A DNA stretch of 64,000 nt from an uncultured Ruminococcus sp. (GTDB lineage: Bacteria; Bacillota; Clostridia; Oscillospirales; Ruminococcaceae). Below the pieces are notes generated by a model. That model made no database searches. It had not been told where the DNA came from and saw nothing but the letters and a program-made list of their open reading frames with translations. The stretch lies in contig NZ_CAMKRR010000005.1 of NCBI RefSeq assembly GCF_946415235.1, forward strand, positions 46,604-110,603, given 5' to 3'. This document shows positions 47,171 to 56,193 of this stretch, piece after piece. The translations under genes were made by a program, and so were the position numbers. Position 1 is the first letter of the stretch. Every line of letters begins with the position of its first letter.

Positions 47171-50100
47171 ATGAAAAATTATTTTGACAGTTTTTATGAG
47201 ATAATTCATAAAAACAGCGTTAAGCGACGGCGAATGGTATCGCTGCTGCTTGTATTGTCAATATTTGTTTCATCAGGCGTCCTCTGGGAGCTTCGCGATA
47301 CCGTTGTCACTCTTGTAAACGAGCCTCTGTGCGGATTTGAAGAACACGCTCATTCCGACGAGTGTTACGAAACAAGACTGATATGCGGTCTGGAAGAAAA
47401 TGAGGAGCATACTCATACGGACGAATGCTATGAGAAGGTCCTTGTATGCGGATATGAAGAGCATTTGCACACAACGCTCTGCTATACCGATGAGGAGCTT
47501 CCCGAAAACAGCATACAGTCTGATGATGAGGAAAACAATATCGTTTCCATATCTCTTCCCGAGGATGAGAATGAGGAACTGTTCATATCACAGGATGATG
47601 ATGCAGAAGCGGCAGCGCTTCGGCTCGGAAATTCAATGAGAGCATCTCTTGCAGATAATCCTACAGAGCTTGTTTCACCCGCCGGAGTATCTACCATAGA
47701 TAATATAGCACGCGGTATTAATATCACGCTGTTTGATTATCATGATCCGGAGGATGAGCTTGAATCACAGCTCAACAACTATGATATCTCATGGGACAGC
47801 GACAGTCATACATGGGTGCATAATCATATAAAGTATGCCGGTGTGAACTATGGAAGAAATCCCACCGATGATATCATGTTCTTTGCTTACGGTACACCTG
47901 ATTTTGTTGGTACAAACTCCGATAAAGACGATACAAATGCATATAATATCTATACCCGTACTGATATAAACAATATCAGCAAGAATAACTACTCTGGCGA
48001 TTATAATACCAATAACATATATTCTTCTCAGGTATCGGGCAACCGACCTGTACAGGGCATAGTAAAGGATCAGCTTTCAGGCGGTTATCCCGTGATGAAC
48101 AATACCGCGGCACACAGCCTCGATTATCTGTTCAGTATAACACCGAGCGCTTATAAAACAGTCTATACCGATGTAAATCATTTCTTGCAGGACAAGAACG
48201 GTCACCTTGTTTATAACAGCGATGAGAATTACGCTTATTATAATCAGGATACCCACGAATTTACGGTCTATGAAAGCACCTATCATATCATAAACAAAGA
48301 TCACCACAGAGACAAGGACTATAACGCGCTCACTGATACGGTATATGACGGAGCTAACGGCGGTGAGTTCAAGATAGGCTTCTTCCCCTTCGATCAGTAC
48401 GACCTGAGCAGGAAAGATCCTAACTTCAACGGTAACGGCTTCAATCACCATTTCGGAATGAAAATGGACGCCAGGTTCAAAAATCTCGGCGCTCCGACGG
48501 AACCGATAGTATTCAAGTACAGCGGCGATGATGATATGTGGGTTTTCGTTGATGATGTTCTTATTCTTGATATCGGCGGTATCCATGAGCCTGCCGCAGG
48601 AATGATAGACTTTACGAACGGTCTTGTATGGACACAGGACAATGAACTCGGCAGTGTTGCTGAGACTGCATATAACGATTTAAGGAGAAGCAATCAGAGC
48701 CTTCCTGTATACGCTGATATCCCGAAGCCTGACAACGGTGTAAATACCGACGGTGCATCGGAATCTAAGTGGAAGGTAGAGACTCTGGCAAGCAAATTTG
48801 CAGGCATTGAAGGCAAGAGCTGTGGCGCAGCTGACAACAAGGCTCATACTATCGAGATGTTCTATCTTGAGCGAGGCGGCTGTTATTCAAACCTCGCCAT
48901 AGATATGAACCTCCCGACTGTAAGACCTTTGACAGTAAAGAAAAACGTTGATTTCGGCAGTCATTATTCAAAGGATTATGACAGGAACGACGTAACAGAC
49001 TTTCCTAAGTATCAGTTCGCAGTATATGTCGAAGATCCTGAGAATCCAGACAATTATGTTCTTGCCGATCTCGGGGTTGACGAAAACAATCCGTTCTATC
49101 TCAAGGACGGAGAACGTAAGGATTTCTATTTAGCCGATGAGACAAGAAAATATTATGTTGTCGAAAACGGCATAGATACGAATATTTATTCAAATGTACT
49201 GGTCAATGCAGCTGCTCGGCCGATAGAAAGCGGCAATGCAAGCAGCGGTACACCTGCGGCACTTAATGTTACTGACAGCTACAATTTCACAAATGTTGTC
49301 CGTGAGGAAACGGGCACGATCGGCGTTACAAAATCATGGCTGGGCAATGACGGAGAGCCAATGGCAAACCCACCGACTTCTCCCATAAAATTCAAGCTGT
49401 ACCGCTCGGATAACGGCGGAGAACCTCAGCCCGTGGAGATAGGCGGAAAGATGACGTTCACTCTGAACTCTCCAAGCTGGTCATGGACCTCACCTGTAGT
49501 TCTTCCCAAGAGGTACGGTACTCATGTTTATACATACTCGGTCGAGGAGCTCAACGTACCTGACGGCTACAAGGCATCATACAGCAAAAATGCTGACGGC
49601 GGTCTTGAAATAACCAATAAGGATGTCACTAACGCCGATATCTACCTAAAAAAAGAATGGTCCAACGCTATAGAAGAGGATCAGAAGCCCGTAACGCTTA
49701 CTCTTAAGAGGAAAAAAGCTGTGTATGAAGAGAGCCAGCCTACAAGTCTCAGGATAAATCTTCTTGATGCAGGCGGAAATCTTCTTTCAACGTATGAAGT
49801 TCCCTCAAGCGATAATATGGTATATGCAGGAGGCAGCGTTGAATTTTCATTTAATGCCCCCAATGGTGTTGATTATTATACAGTGGATACCAATTATCCT
49901 CAGTTGACGCCGAATACAATACATCTGCAGCAGATAAATGACAGAACATTTGAAATATCAGATCTTGCGGCTGCAAGCGGTTCAGGCTTTGCCAACGAAG
50001 TCAGTATCAAGGTATATACCGACGAAGAAGAAGACAGTCTGCTGCTCCTGCACCATTCGTTTACAAAATATACAGACGGCTGGATACAGAACGGCGGTTC

Positions 50101-51571
50101 AGAGATACTGACGAGTTCTTACAATGCTTACGCCAAGGGTGACGGAATGCTTATAAGAGGTCCTGGTGATACCAACAGAACGGCTTCAAATCAGGGCGCA
50201 CGTCTTGATCTTGATCCTCTGATGTTCAAGGTAAATCATACATATACCTTCAGTACCTATGTACGATATGATGAAGATGTAGGCGTTACGGACGAAAACG
50301 GTCAATACGTTATTTTCAAGTTTACATTGTATGACGGACTTGGAAATGAGGAGTCAAACTATCATGTTATAGAGCAGACAAAGGTTTATAAAAAACAATG
50401 GACTCATCTTATGGGAACGCTCACTCTGCCAGAAGATATCAACCCTTACGGTATGTATCTGATAGTTGAATCCTTTGACCCTCCCGGTCAGCCTTTTATC
50501 GGTCCGAGTAAATTCCGAATGGACGAATTTACTGCTATCGAAGGAAATCATGCCATGAATGTTGAAGAAACAACAGGAAAGGTAACCGTAGGAAGCGGTG
50601 AATATTCAGCTGTTACAAACGGAACTGCGGTATACGAATACAATACCATGCAGAATTATGGCAGCAACGGCTGGGGACCTTTTGGCAGCACAAGTCTATC
50701 GCAAAAGAGTTATCAGTCCAATTATGCTGTTGTGGTATCAGGCAGAAATGATAGCTGGGAGGGCGTTGCTAAAAAAGTAAATCTTACACCCGGACAGAAA
50801 TATCATCATATTGCTCAGGTAGCAGGTAATCATACAGGCAATGACAGTACAACGCCACATACTATCAGAGCAACTCTGACATATACCGATACTAATAACA
50901 AGTCTCAGTATTTTCCTCTTGGTTCTGTCGATACAAAAGGCAATCAATGGGGTACGATAGATACTGTATTTGATTTCCCGACTGATGTAGATACATCGAA
51001 GGACATAGTTATATACTATAACACGACAGGAACAGAGGCTTTTGAGGTGTGGAGTTCAAAGCTGTATGAAGCGACTGAAAATACAGATCTTAATAAAGCC
51101 GGCTATACGCTTGTAAACGGCAGTTATGTATCAAACTATGATGAGTACGGCTTGACTATCGACTCCGATTCTGCAACAAATCCGCTTCATCTGCAATCTG
51201 ATTATACAGATGATCCGGACTTCATCAAAACCATAAACCTTAATTCAACTGACGGCTGGGACAAGCATCTCGGCAAGAACGATCTTGACGAGAGTTCAGA
51301 TCATCATATACGCTATATCTATTATGTTGAGGAAACAGGCGTTGACGGAATGGTCAGCGGAGTGGATTACATCGTTTCCTATGAAAACAACAATGTAGCA
51401 ACAAATGATGCGGACACTCCGATAATCGTAAAAAACAAGTGCATTCGCTACAGGCTTCCCGAAACGGGAGGCAGCGGTACAGGTCGGATATACTTTTACG
51501 GCATTGTACTGACAGCGATGGGAATAATAAGCGGATCCGCCTTGTACAGGCGCAAAAGGAGGCGAGTGTGA
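47171..51571 (+). CDS. Large LPXTG-anchored adhesin/pilus tip protein with fibro-slime-like and CnaB domains
   Basis: Cys/His repeats CGFEEHAHSDECY/CGLEENEEHTHTDECY/CGYEEHLHTTLCY; fibro-slime-like FKYSGDDDMWVFVDDVLILDIGGIHEPAAGMIDF; CnaB-like TKSWLGNDGEPMANPPTSPIKFKLYR; RLPETGGSGTGRIYFYGIVLTAMGIISGSALYRRKRRRV. Confidence 0.9.
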   Translation: MKNYFDSFYEIIHKNSVKRRRMVSLLLVLSIFVSSGVLWELRDTVVTLVNEPLCGFEEHAHSDECYETRLICGLEENEEHTHTDECYEKVLVCGYEEHLHTTLCYTDEELPENSIQSDDEENNIVSISLPEDENEELFISQDDDAEAAALRLGNSMRASLADNPTELVSPAGVSTIDNIARGINITLFDYHDPEDELESQLNNYDISWDSDSHTWVHNHIKYAGVNYGRNPTDDIMFFAYGTPDFVGTNSDKDDTNAYNIYTRTDINNISKNNYSGDYNTNNIYSSQVSGNRPVQGIVKDQLSGGYPVMNNTAAHSLDYLFSITPSAYKTVYTDVNHFLQDKNGHLVYNSDENYAYYNQDTHEFTVYESTYHIINKDHHRDKDYNALTDTVYDGANGGEFKIGFFPFDQYDLSRKDPNFNGNGFNHHFGMKMDARFKNLGAPTEPIVFKYSGDDDMWVFVDDVLILDIGGIHEPAAGMIDFTNGLVWTQDNELGSVAETAYNDLRRSNQSLPVYADIPKPDNGVNTDGASESKWKVETLASKFAGIEGKSCGAADNKAHTIEMFYLERGGCYSNLAIDMNLPTVRPLTVKKNVDFGSHYSKDYDRNDVTDFPKYQFAVYVEDPENPDNYVLADLGVDENNPFYLKDGERKDFYLADETRKYYVVENGIDTNIYSNVLVNAAARPIESGNASSGTPAALNVTDSYNFTNVVREETGTIGVTKSWLGNDGEPMANPPTSPIKFKLYRSDNGGEPQPVEIGGKMTFTLNSPSWSWTSPVVLPKRYGTHVYTYSVEELNVPDGYKASYSKNADGGLEITNKDVTNADIYLKKEWSNAIEEDQKPVTLTLKRKKAVYEESQPTSLRINLLDAGGNLLSTYEVPSSDNMVYAGGSVEFSFNAPNGVDYYTVDTNYPQLTPNTIHLQQINDRTFEISDLAAASGSGFANEVSIKVYTDEEEDSLLLLHHSFTKYTDGWIQNGGSEILTSSYNAYAKGDGMLIRGPGDTNRTASNQGARLDLDPLMFKVNHTYTFSTYVRYDEDVGVTDENGQYVIFKFTLYDGLGNEESNYHVIEQTKVYKKQWTHLMGTLTLPEDINPYGMYLIVESFDPPGQPFIGPSKFRMDEFTAIEGNHAMNVEETTGKVTVGSGEYSAVTNGTAVYEYNTMQNYGSNGWGPFGSTSLSQKSYQSNYAVVVSGRNDSWEGVAKKVNLTPGQKYHHIAQVAGNHTGNDSTTPHTIRATLTYTDTNNKSQYFPLGSVDTKGNQWGTIDTVFDFPTDVDTSKDIVIYYNTTGTEAFEVWSSKLYEATENTDLNKAGYTLVNGSYVSNYDEYGLTIDSDSATNPLHLQSDYTDDPDFIKTINLNSTDGWDKHLGKNDLDESSDHHIRYIYYVEETGVDGMVSGVDYIVSYENNNVATNDADTPIIVKNKCIRYRLPETGGSGTGRIYFYGIVLTAMGIISGSALYRRKRRRV

Positions 51572-51617
51572 AATGGCTTCCTGAAAAAGAAAACGGCGGA
51601 TCAAAACGAATAAATTA

Positions 51618-53399
51618 TTGAAAACGGAGGTAAATTATATGAAAACTAATAAGAAAGCTTTAGCTATCCTTACAGCAGGTCTGTTGGCAGTAACACCCAT
51701 GGCAGCCACAGGGCTTACAGCCTTTGCGGCAGATTACGATATCACAGTAAACAATGAAACTGATGGATATACATACAACGCTTATAAAATATTTGCAGGT
51801 ACTTTGAGCGGTAGTGTTCTTTCAAATGTTACATGGGCTACAGGTTTTAATGGTACCCAAATGCTCGCAAACTTAAAGAGTGACTCGCTTTTGGGAACTG
51901 ATTTTGCATCAGCAACCGATGCAGCTTCCGTAGCAGCCAAATTGCCTGATCTTAGCGGCAACAGTGAAAAGCTTGCTCAGTTTGCCAAGCTTGCTTATGC
52001 AAATAAAGGAACAACGGCTTCTGTAGCATCAGGCGCACTGAGCGAAGGAAAATACACTATCCCTGCAACAGAAGCAGGTTATTACCTCATTGAAGAAGCA
52101 AGCGTACCGGCAGGAGCAATAACATCACGTTATTTGCTTAAAGTTGCAGGTCCGACAGATGTAACTCCGAAGAGACCTTCACCTTCTCTTACAAAGGTCA
52201 TATCTTCTCCAAATCCTAAGGATTCAGGAAAGGCAAATGATGTGTGCATAGGCGACTCTGTCAGCTATACATTAACATCTGCTGTTCCTGACATGACAGG
52301 CTATTCAAAGTATTTCTTCGTTATCAACGATGACTTTGACGCAGGTCTTACATTCAATAATGATGTTGCTGTTACTATAGGTGAAACTACATTAACAGCA
52401 GGTACTCATTATGTGGTACAGACTGATGCTGCTGATACAGACGGACATTCATTCCAGATAGTCTTCAAGGATTTCTACGACAACTGGAAAACACATTCAG
52501 GTGATACTATAACAGTTACATATTCCGCTACACTTAACGAGAACGCTAACCGCGGAACGACAGGAAATATCAATACTGCAAACCTTACTTATTCAAACAA
52601 TCCAAATGTTACTTCTGAAGGTGAATCTCCTTCAAATCCTGATGAACCCAAACCACCAACGCCTGATAATCCTGATACACCTGAAGACGAAAGCGAACCG
52701 GGTGATTCCGTGGGCACAACTCCTGATCAGCAGACAAAGACCTATACCGCAAATATAAAACTCACAAAAATCGACGGAGCATCAACATCAACTCCTAAGG
52801 CAGCGCTTACCGGTGCAAAATTCCAAATCAGCGGCGTAACAAATAAAGTAGTGCTTATAAACGGAGAAGCATTTGAGGAGGCAGCTTCAGGAGCATATTA
52901 CAGACTGAAAAACGGTACATTTGCTTTAGTTTCTTCTTCGCCTGATGCAGCTGATATTGATGACAGCTCAAAGAAATATGACAAAGTAACCAACGTTACT
53001 TCTACTACAACTAAAACCAATATCTGCAAAGAGGCATATGTAAAGGCTGACGGTACGTTGGAATTTGGAGGTCTTGGTGCAGGTACATATACAATCACCG
53101 AGATCGTTACTCCTGATGGCTATAACACAATTGAGCCGATAACTATTGTTATTAACGGAGACGGCGCAACATTTGCCGCACCTAACTGGTCAGCAACAAA
53201 GGATGGCGCAGCTATTGCATTGACGTCATCAGGAACAACTGCATCTGTTGATTTTGAAGTTGTAAATAACGTTGGAACAACTCTCCCGTCAACAGGCGGC
53301 ATCGGCACAAAGCTGTTCTATATCATAGGCGGAATGCTCGTAGCAGGTTCAGTAATTCTCCTCGTAACAAAGAAGAGAATGAATTTAAAGGAAGACTGA
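51618..53399 (+). CDS. LPXTG-anchored major pilin
   Basis: Signal peptide; DVTPKRPSPSLTKVI (pilin-motif-like Lys); C-terminal CnaB-like region FGGLGAGTYTITEIVTPDGYN; LPSTGGIGTKLFYIIGGMLVAGSVILLVTKKR. The start may be ATG 51639. Confidence 0.9.
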   Translation: MKTEVNYMKTNKKALAILTAGLLAVTPMAATGLTAFAADYDITVNNETDGYTYNAYKIFAGTLSGSVLSNVTWATGFNGTQMLANLKSDSLLGTDFASATDAASVAAKLPDLSGNSEKLAQFAKLAYANKGTTASVASGALSEGKYTIPATEAGYYLIEEASVPAGAITSRYLLKVAGPTDVTPKRPSPSLTKVISSPNPKDSGKANDVCIGDSVSYTLTSAVPDMTGYSKYFFVINDDFDAGLTFNNDVAVTIGETTLTAGTHYVVQTDAADTDGHSFQIVFKDFYDNWKTHSGDTITVTYSATLNENANRGTTGNINTANLTYSNNPNVTSEGESPSNPDEPKPPTPDNPDTPEDESEPGDSVGTTPDQQTKTYTANIKLTKIDGASTSTPKAALTGAKFQISGVTNKVVLINGEAFEEAASGAYYRLKNGTFALVSSSPDAADIDDSSKKYDKVTNVTSTTTKTNICKEAYVKADGTLEFGGLGAGTYTITEIVTPDGYNTIEPITIVINGDGATFAAPNWSATKDGAAIALTSSGTTASVDFEVVNNVGTTLPSTGGIGTKLFYIIGGMLVAGSVILLVTKKRMNLKED

Positions 53400-53487
53400 G
53401 CATATCTGTAAACACAGCAAATATCTGAAATTTACGTGCAGCGGCGGTATCCCCACCGCTGCACAGCAATTTTGATCCAAGGAGCTT

Positions 53488-54336
53488 TTGATGAAGCGTA
53501 TCATAATAAAGTCACTGCCATTCGCGGCACTGTTCATAGGGATATTCCTGATACTGTATCCCACGGTCAGCGAGCATATAAACGCCATGCACCAGTCAAA
53601 GGCGATACAGTCATACAACGATATAACAGATACTATGAGCAGCGAACAGCATGACAAAATGATAGAGGCGGCAAGGGAGTACAACCACAGGCTCTCTTCA
53701 GCAGAGAACCCTATCATAGAGCCTGACAAGGTCGCAGGATATTACAGCACTCTTGATATTACGGGAACAGGCATCATGGGATATCTGACCATTGAAAAAA
53801 TAAAGGTGGAGCTCCCCATATATCACAGTGTAAACGACAACGTCCTGCAAATAGCCGTAGGTCATCTCCCGGGAACAAGCCTGCCCGTCGGCGGCAAGGG
53901 TACTCATACCGTCATGTCGGGACACCGCGGACTTCCCAGTGCAAGACTTTTCACCGATCTTGACAAGCTTGAGCCGGGTGATATTTTTTATATCACCGTC
54001 CTGTCCGATGTACTTACCTATCAGGTGGATCAGATAAAGACTGTAAAGCCCTATGAGATAGACGATCTGAAAACCGCCCCCGACAAAGACTACTGCACAC
54101 TGTTTACCTGTACTCCATACGGTATCAATTCCCACAGACTCCTTGTAAGAGGAGTCAGGATCGAGACCAAGGAGGAATACAAGGTCTATGTTGCAAACGA
54201 CGTATTCATCGTCTCTCCGTATATCGTAGCACCGATCATCGCAGCTCCCATACTGCTCATTCTTTTGATAATCCTTATGGTTAAGGGCGGAAAAAAGCCG
54301 AAAAAAGACGCTTCTCCGACAAAAGAGCAGGAATGA
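53488..54336 (+). CDS. Class C (pilus) sortase
   Basis: TGTGIMGYLTIEKIKVELPIYHSVN; TVMSGHRGLPSARLFTDLDKL; CTLFTCTPYGINSHRLLVRGVR; C-terminal TM. Confidence 0.93.
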   Translation: MMKRIIIKSLPFAALFIGIFLILYPTVSEHINAMHQSKAIQSYNDITDTMSSEQHDKMIEAAREYNHRLSSAENPIIEPDKVAGYYSTLDITGTGIMGYLTIEKIKVELPIYHSVNDNVLQIAVGHLPGTSLPVGGKGTHTVMSGHRGLPSARLFTDLDKLEPGDIFYITVLSDVLTYQVDQIKTVKPYEIDDLKTAPDKDYCTLFTCTPYGINSHRLLVRGVRIETKEEYKVYVANDVFIVSPYIVAPIIAAPILLILLIILMVKGGKKPKKDASPTKEQE

Positions 54337-54349
54337 ATACAATTACCCC

Positions 54350-54377
54350 AGCGGCAGCCATAAAGGCTGCCGCTTTT
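54350..54377 (+). terminator. Intrinsic terminator after the + pilus wing
   Basis: agcggcagcc-ataaa-ggctgccgct then tttc. Confidence 0.75.
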
Positions 54378-54493
54378 CTGTTCTGCGGCATATTTCGCCA
54401 TACAGCCGCATATATGTCATGACAGCTAATGACATATTCCGCGGACCTGCTGCATTATAATAATACTACAGACAGCAGATCAGGAGGTGTGCC

Positions 54494-55309
54494 GTGCAGA
54501 CTGTATATGTCGATGTGCTGATAGTTCTGAATATCTATGTTAATTTTTTTCTGCTCCGTATAACTGCAGGGATAACACATTCTCCGCTGCGAACGGGAAG
54601 ATGCGTGGCGGCGTCGGTCTATGGGAGCCTTTTCTCTCTGACCATACTCCTCCCCGAGCTCGGGACCTTTATACCGCTTCTGATAAAGCTTGCCGCAGCA
54701 GTGAGCATAATAGCCTTTGCCTTCGGAGTTCACGGGAAAAAGCGGCTTCTGCTGAATACAGCAGCATTTTTTACTGCAAATTTCGTACTTGCGGGTGCGG
54801 TCTACGGCGTATACACCTTTTCCCGCCCCAAGTTCATACATTTCAACAACGCCTGCTTTTACATAGATTTTTCACTTGTTGTTCTCGTCATCACGACTGC
54901 GGCTCTGTACTTTGCCGTGAGGGCAGTACGGATATACACTGACTCAGCCCCCGACGGAGAGTACAGCGTATTCATCCGTGCGGGCGACAAGGTCATATCG
55001 CTCACAGGACTTGCAGATACGGGAAACGCTCTTGTGGACTATTTCACAGGCTCGCCCGTGATAATCTGTTCCGAGGAGAGCTACCCCTTACTCACAGGAA
55101 GAGAACTTGATCTTTCGGTACTTCCGAAGGGCTTCAGGCTTCTCCCCTGCTCTGCCGTCTCGGGCAGCGGACTTATACCTGTATTCCGCCCCGACGAGGT
55201 ACAGATAAGCAGCTGCACGAATGGCAGCAAAAAACCTGTAGACGCTGTCATAGGCTTCGGCAAGTGCGGCGGAAAAGCCGTTTTCAACCCGAAACTGCTA
55301 AAAATATAG
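54494..55309 (+). CDS. spoIIGA: Sigma-E processing peptidase SpoIIGA
   Basis: N-terminal multi-TM VYVDVLIVLNIYVNFFLLRITAGI; aspartyl-protease-like LADTGNALVDYFTGSPVIICSE; immediately upstream of sigE. Confidence 0.88.
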   Translation: MQTVYVDVLIVLNIYVNFFLLRITAGITHSPLRTGRCVAASVYGSLFSLTILLPELGTFIPLLIKLAAAVSIIAFAFGVHGKKRLLLNTAAFFTANFVLAGAVYGVYTFSRPKFIHFNNACFYIDFSLVVLVITTAALYFAVRAVRIYTDSAPDGEYSVFIRAGDKVISLTGLADTGNALVDYFTGSPVIICSEESYPLLTGRELDLSVLPKGFRLLPCSAVSGSGLIPVFRPDEVQISSCTNGSKKPVDAVIGFGKCGGKAVFNPKLLKI

Positions 55310-55325
55310 ATGAAGGAGAAAAGAC

Positions 55326-56024
55326 ATGAACATTATCAGAATTATCAGAGAATACCTGAAAAAACGCTTTACAGGCGAAGTTTTCTACGTAAACGGTTCG
55401 GATACGCTTCCGCCGCCGCTTACAAGGGAGGAAGAGACCGAAGTATTCTCACGGCTCACAGACCACGACACCGAAGCCCGAAACTGCCTTATCGAGCATA
55501 ATCTGCGGCTCGTGGTATACATAGCCAAAAAGTTCGAGTCAACGGGCATAGGCATCGAGGACCTCGTATCAATAGGCACTATAGGGCTCATCAAAGCCGT
55601 AAACACCTTCTGCCCCAACAAAAATATCAAGCTTGCGACCTATGCTTCGCGCTGTATCGAGAACGAGATACTCATGTTCCTGCGTAAGTCCTCACAGTAC
55701 CGCAACGACCTTTCAATAGACGAACCGCTTAATATCGACTATGACGGGAACGAGCTGCTTCTTTCAGATATTCTCGGCACTGACGACGACATAGTGAACA
55801 AGGGCATCGAGACCGAGGCAGAGCGCGATATACTGCGGAATGCAGTTGCGGAGCTCTGCGACCGCGAACGTGAGATAATGGAAATGCGCTTCGGACTTAT
55901 CGACGGAAAGGAGAAAACACAGAAAGAAGTTGCGGACTGTATCGGCATATCCCAGTCTTATATATCAAGGCTTGAAAAGAAAATAATCAAAAAGCTGCGT
56001 ATCAAGATCGAAAGCGTTTCATGA
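55326..56024 (+). CDS. sigE: Sporulation sigma factor SigE
   Basis: [67 protein letters not shown]; region 4 [21 protein letters not shown]. Confidence 0.95.
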   Translation: MNIIRIIREYLKKRFTGEVFYVNGSDTLPPPLTREEETEVFSRLTDHDTEARNCLIEHNLRLVVYIAKKFESTGIGIEDLVSIGTIGLIKAVNTFCPNKNIKLATYASRCIENEILMFLRKSSQYRNDLSIDEPLNIDYDGNELLLSDILGTDDDIVNKGIETEAERDILRNAVAELCDREREIMEMRFGLIDGKEKTQKEVADCIGISQSYISRLEKKIIKKLRIKIESVS

Positions 56025-56039
56025 CGCAGAGCTCTCCAT

Positions 56040-56080
56040 AGCCATAAAGAAGTTTTCCGCTTCTTTATGGCTGTTTTTTG
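56040..56080 (+). terminator. Intrinsic terminator after sigE
   Basis: agccataaagaag-ttttccg-cttctttatggct then T run. Confidence 0.88.
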
Positions 56081-56193
56081 TTCGGTAAGCTTTTCAGGTT
56101 ACAATTCGGTTTTTTTGACGGTACGGTATTGTAAAACGGGCGCATTTGTGATATAATATTAATATCTATATCTTTCTCATCAGGAGTCATTGT

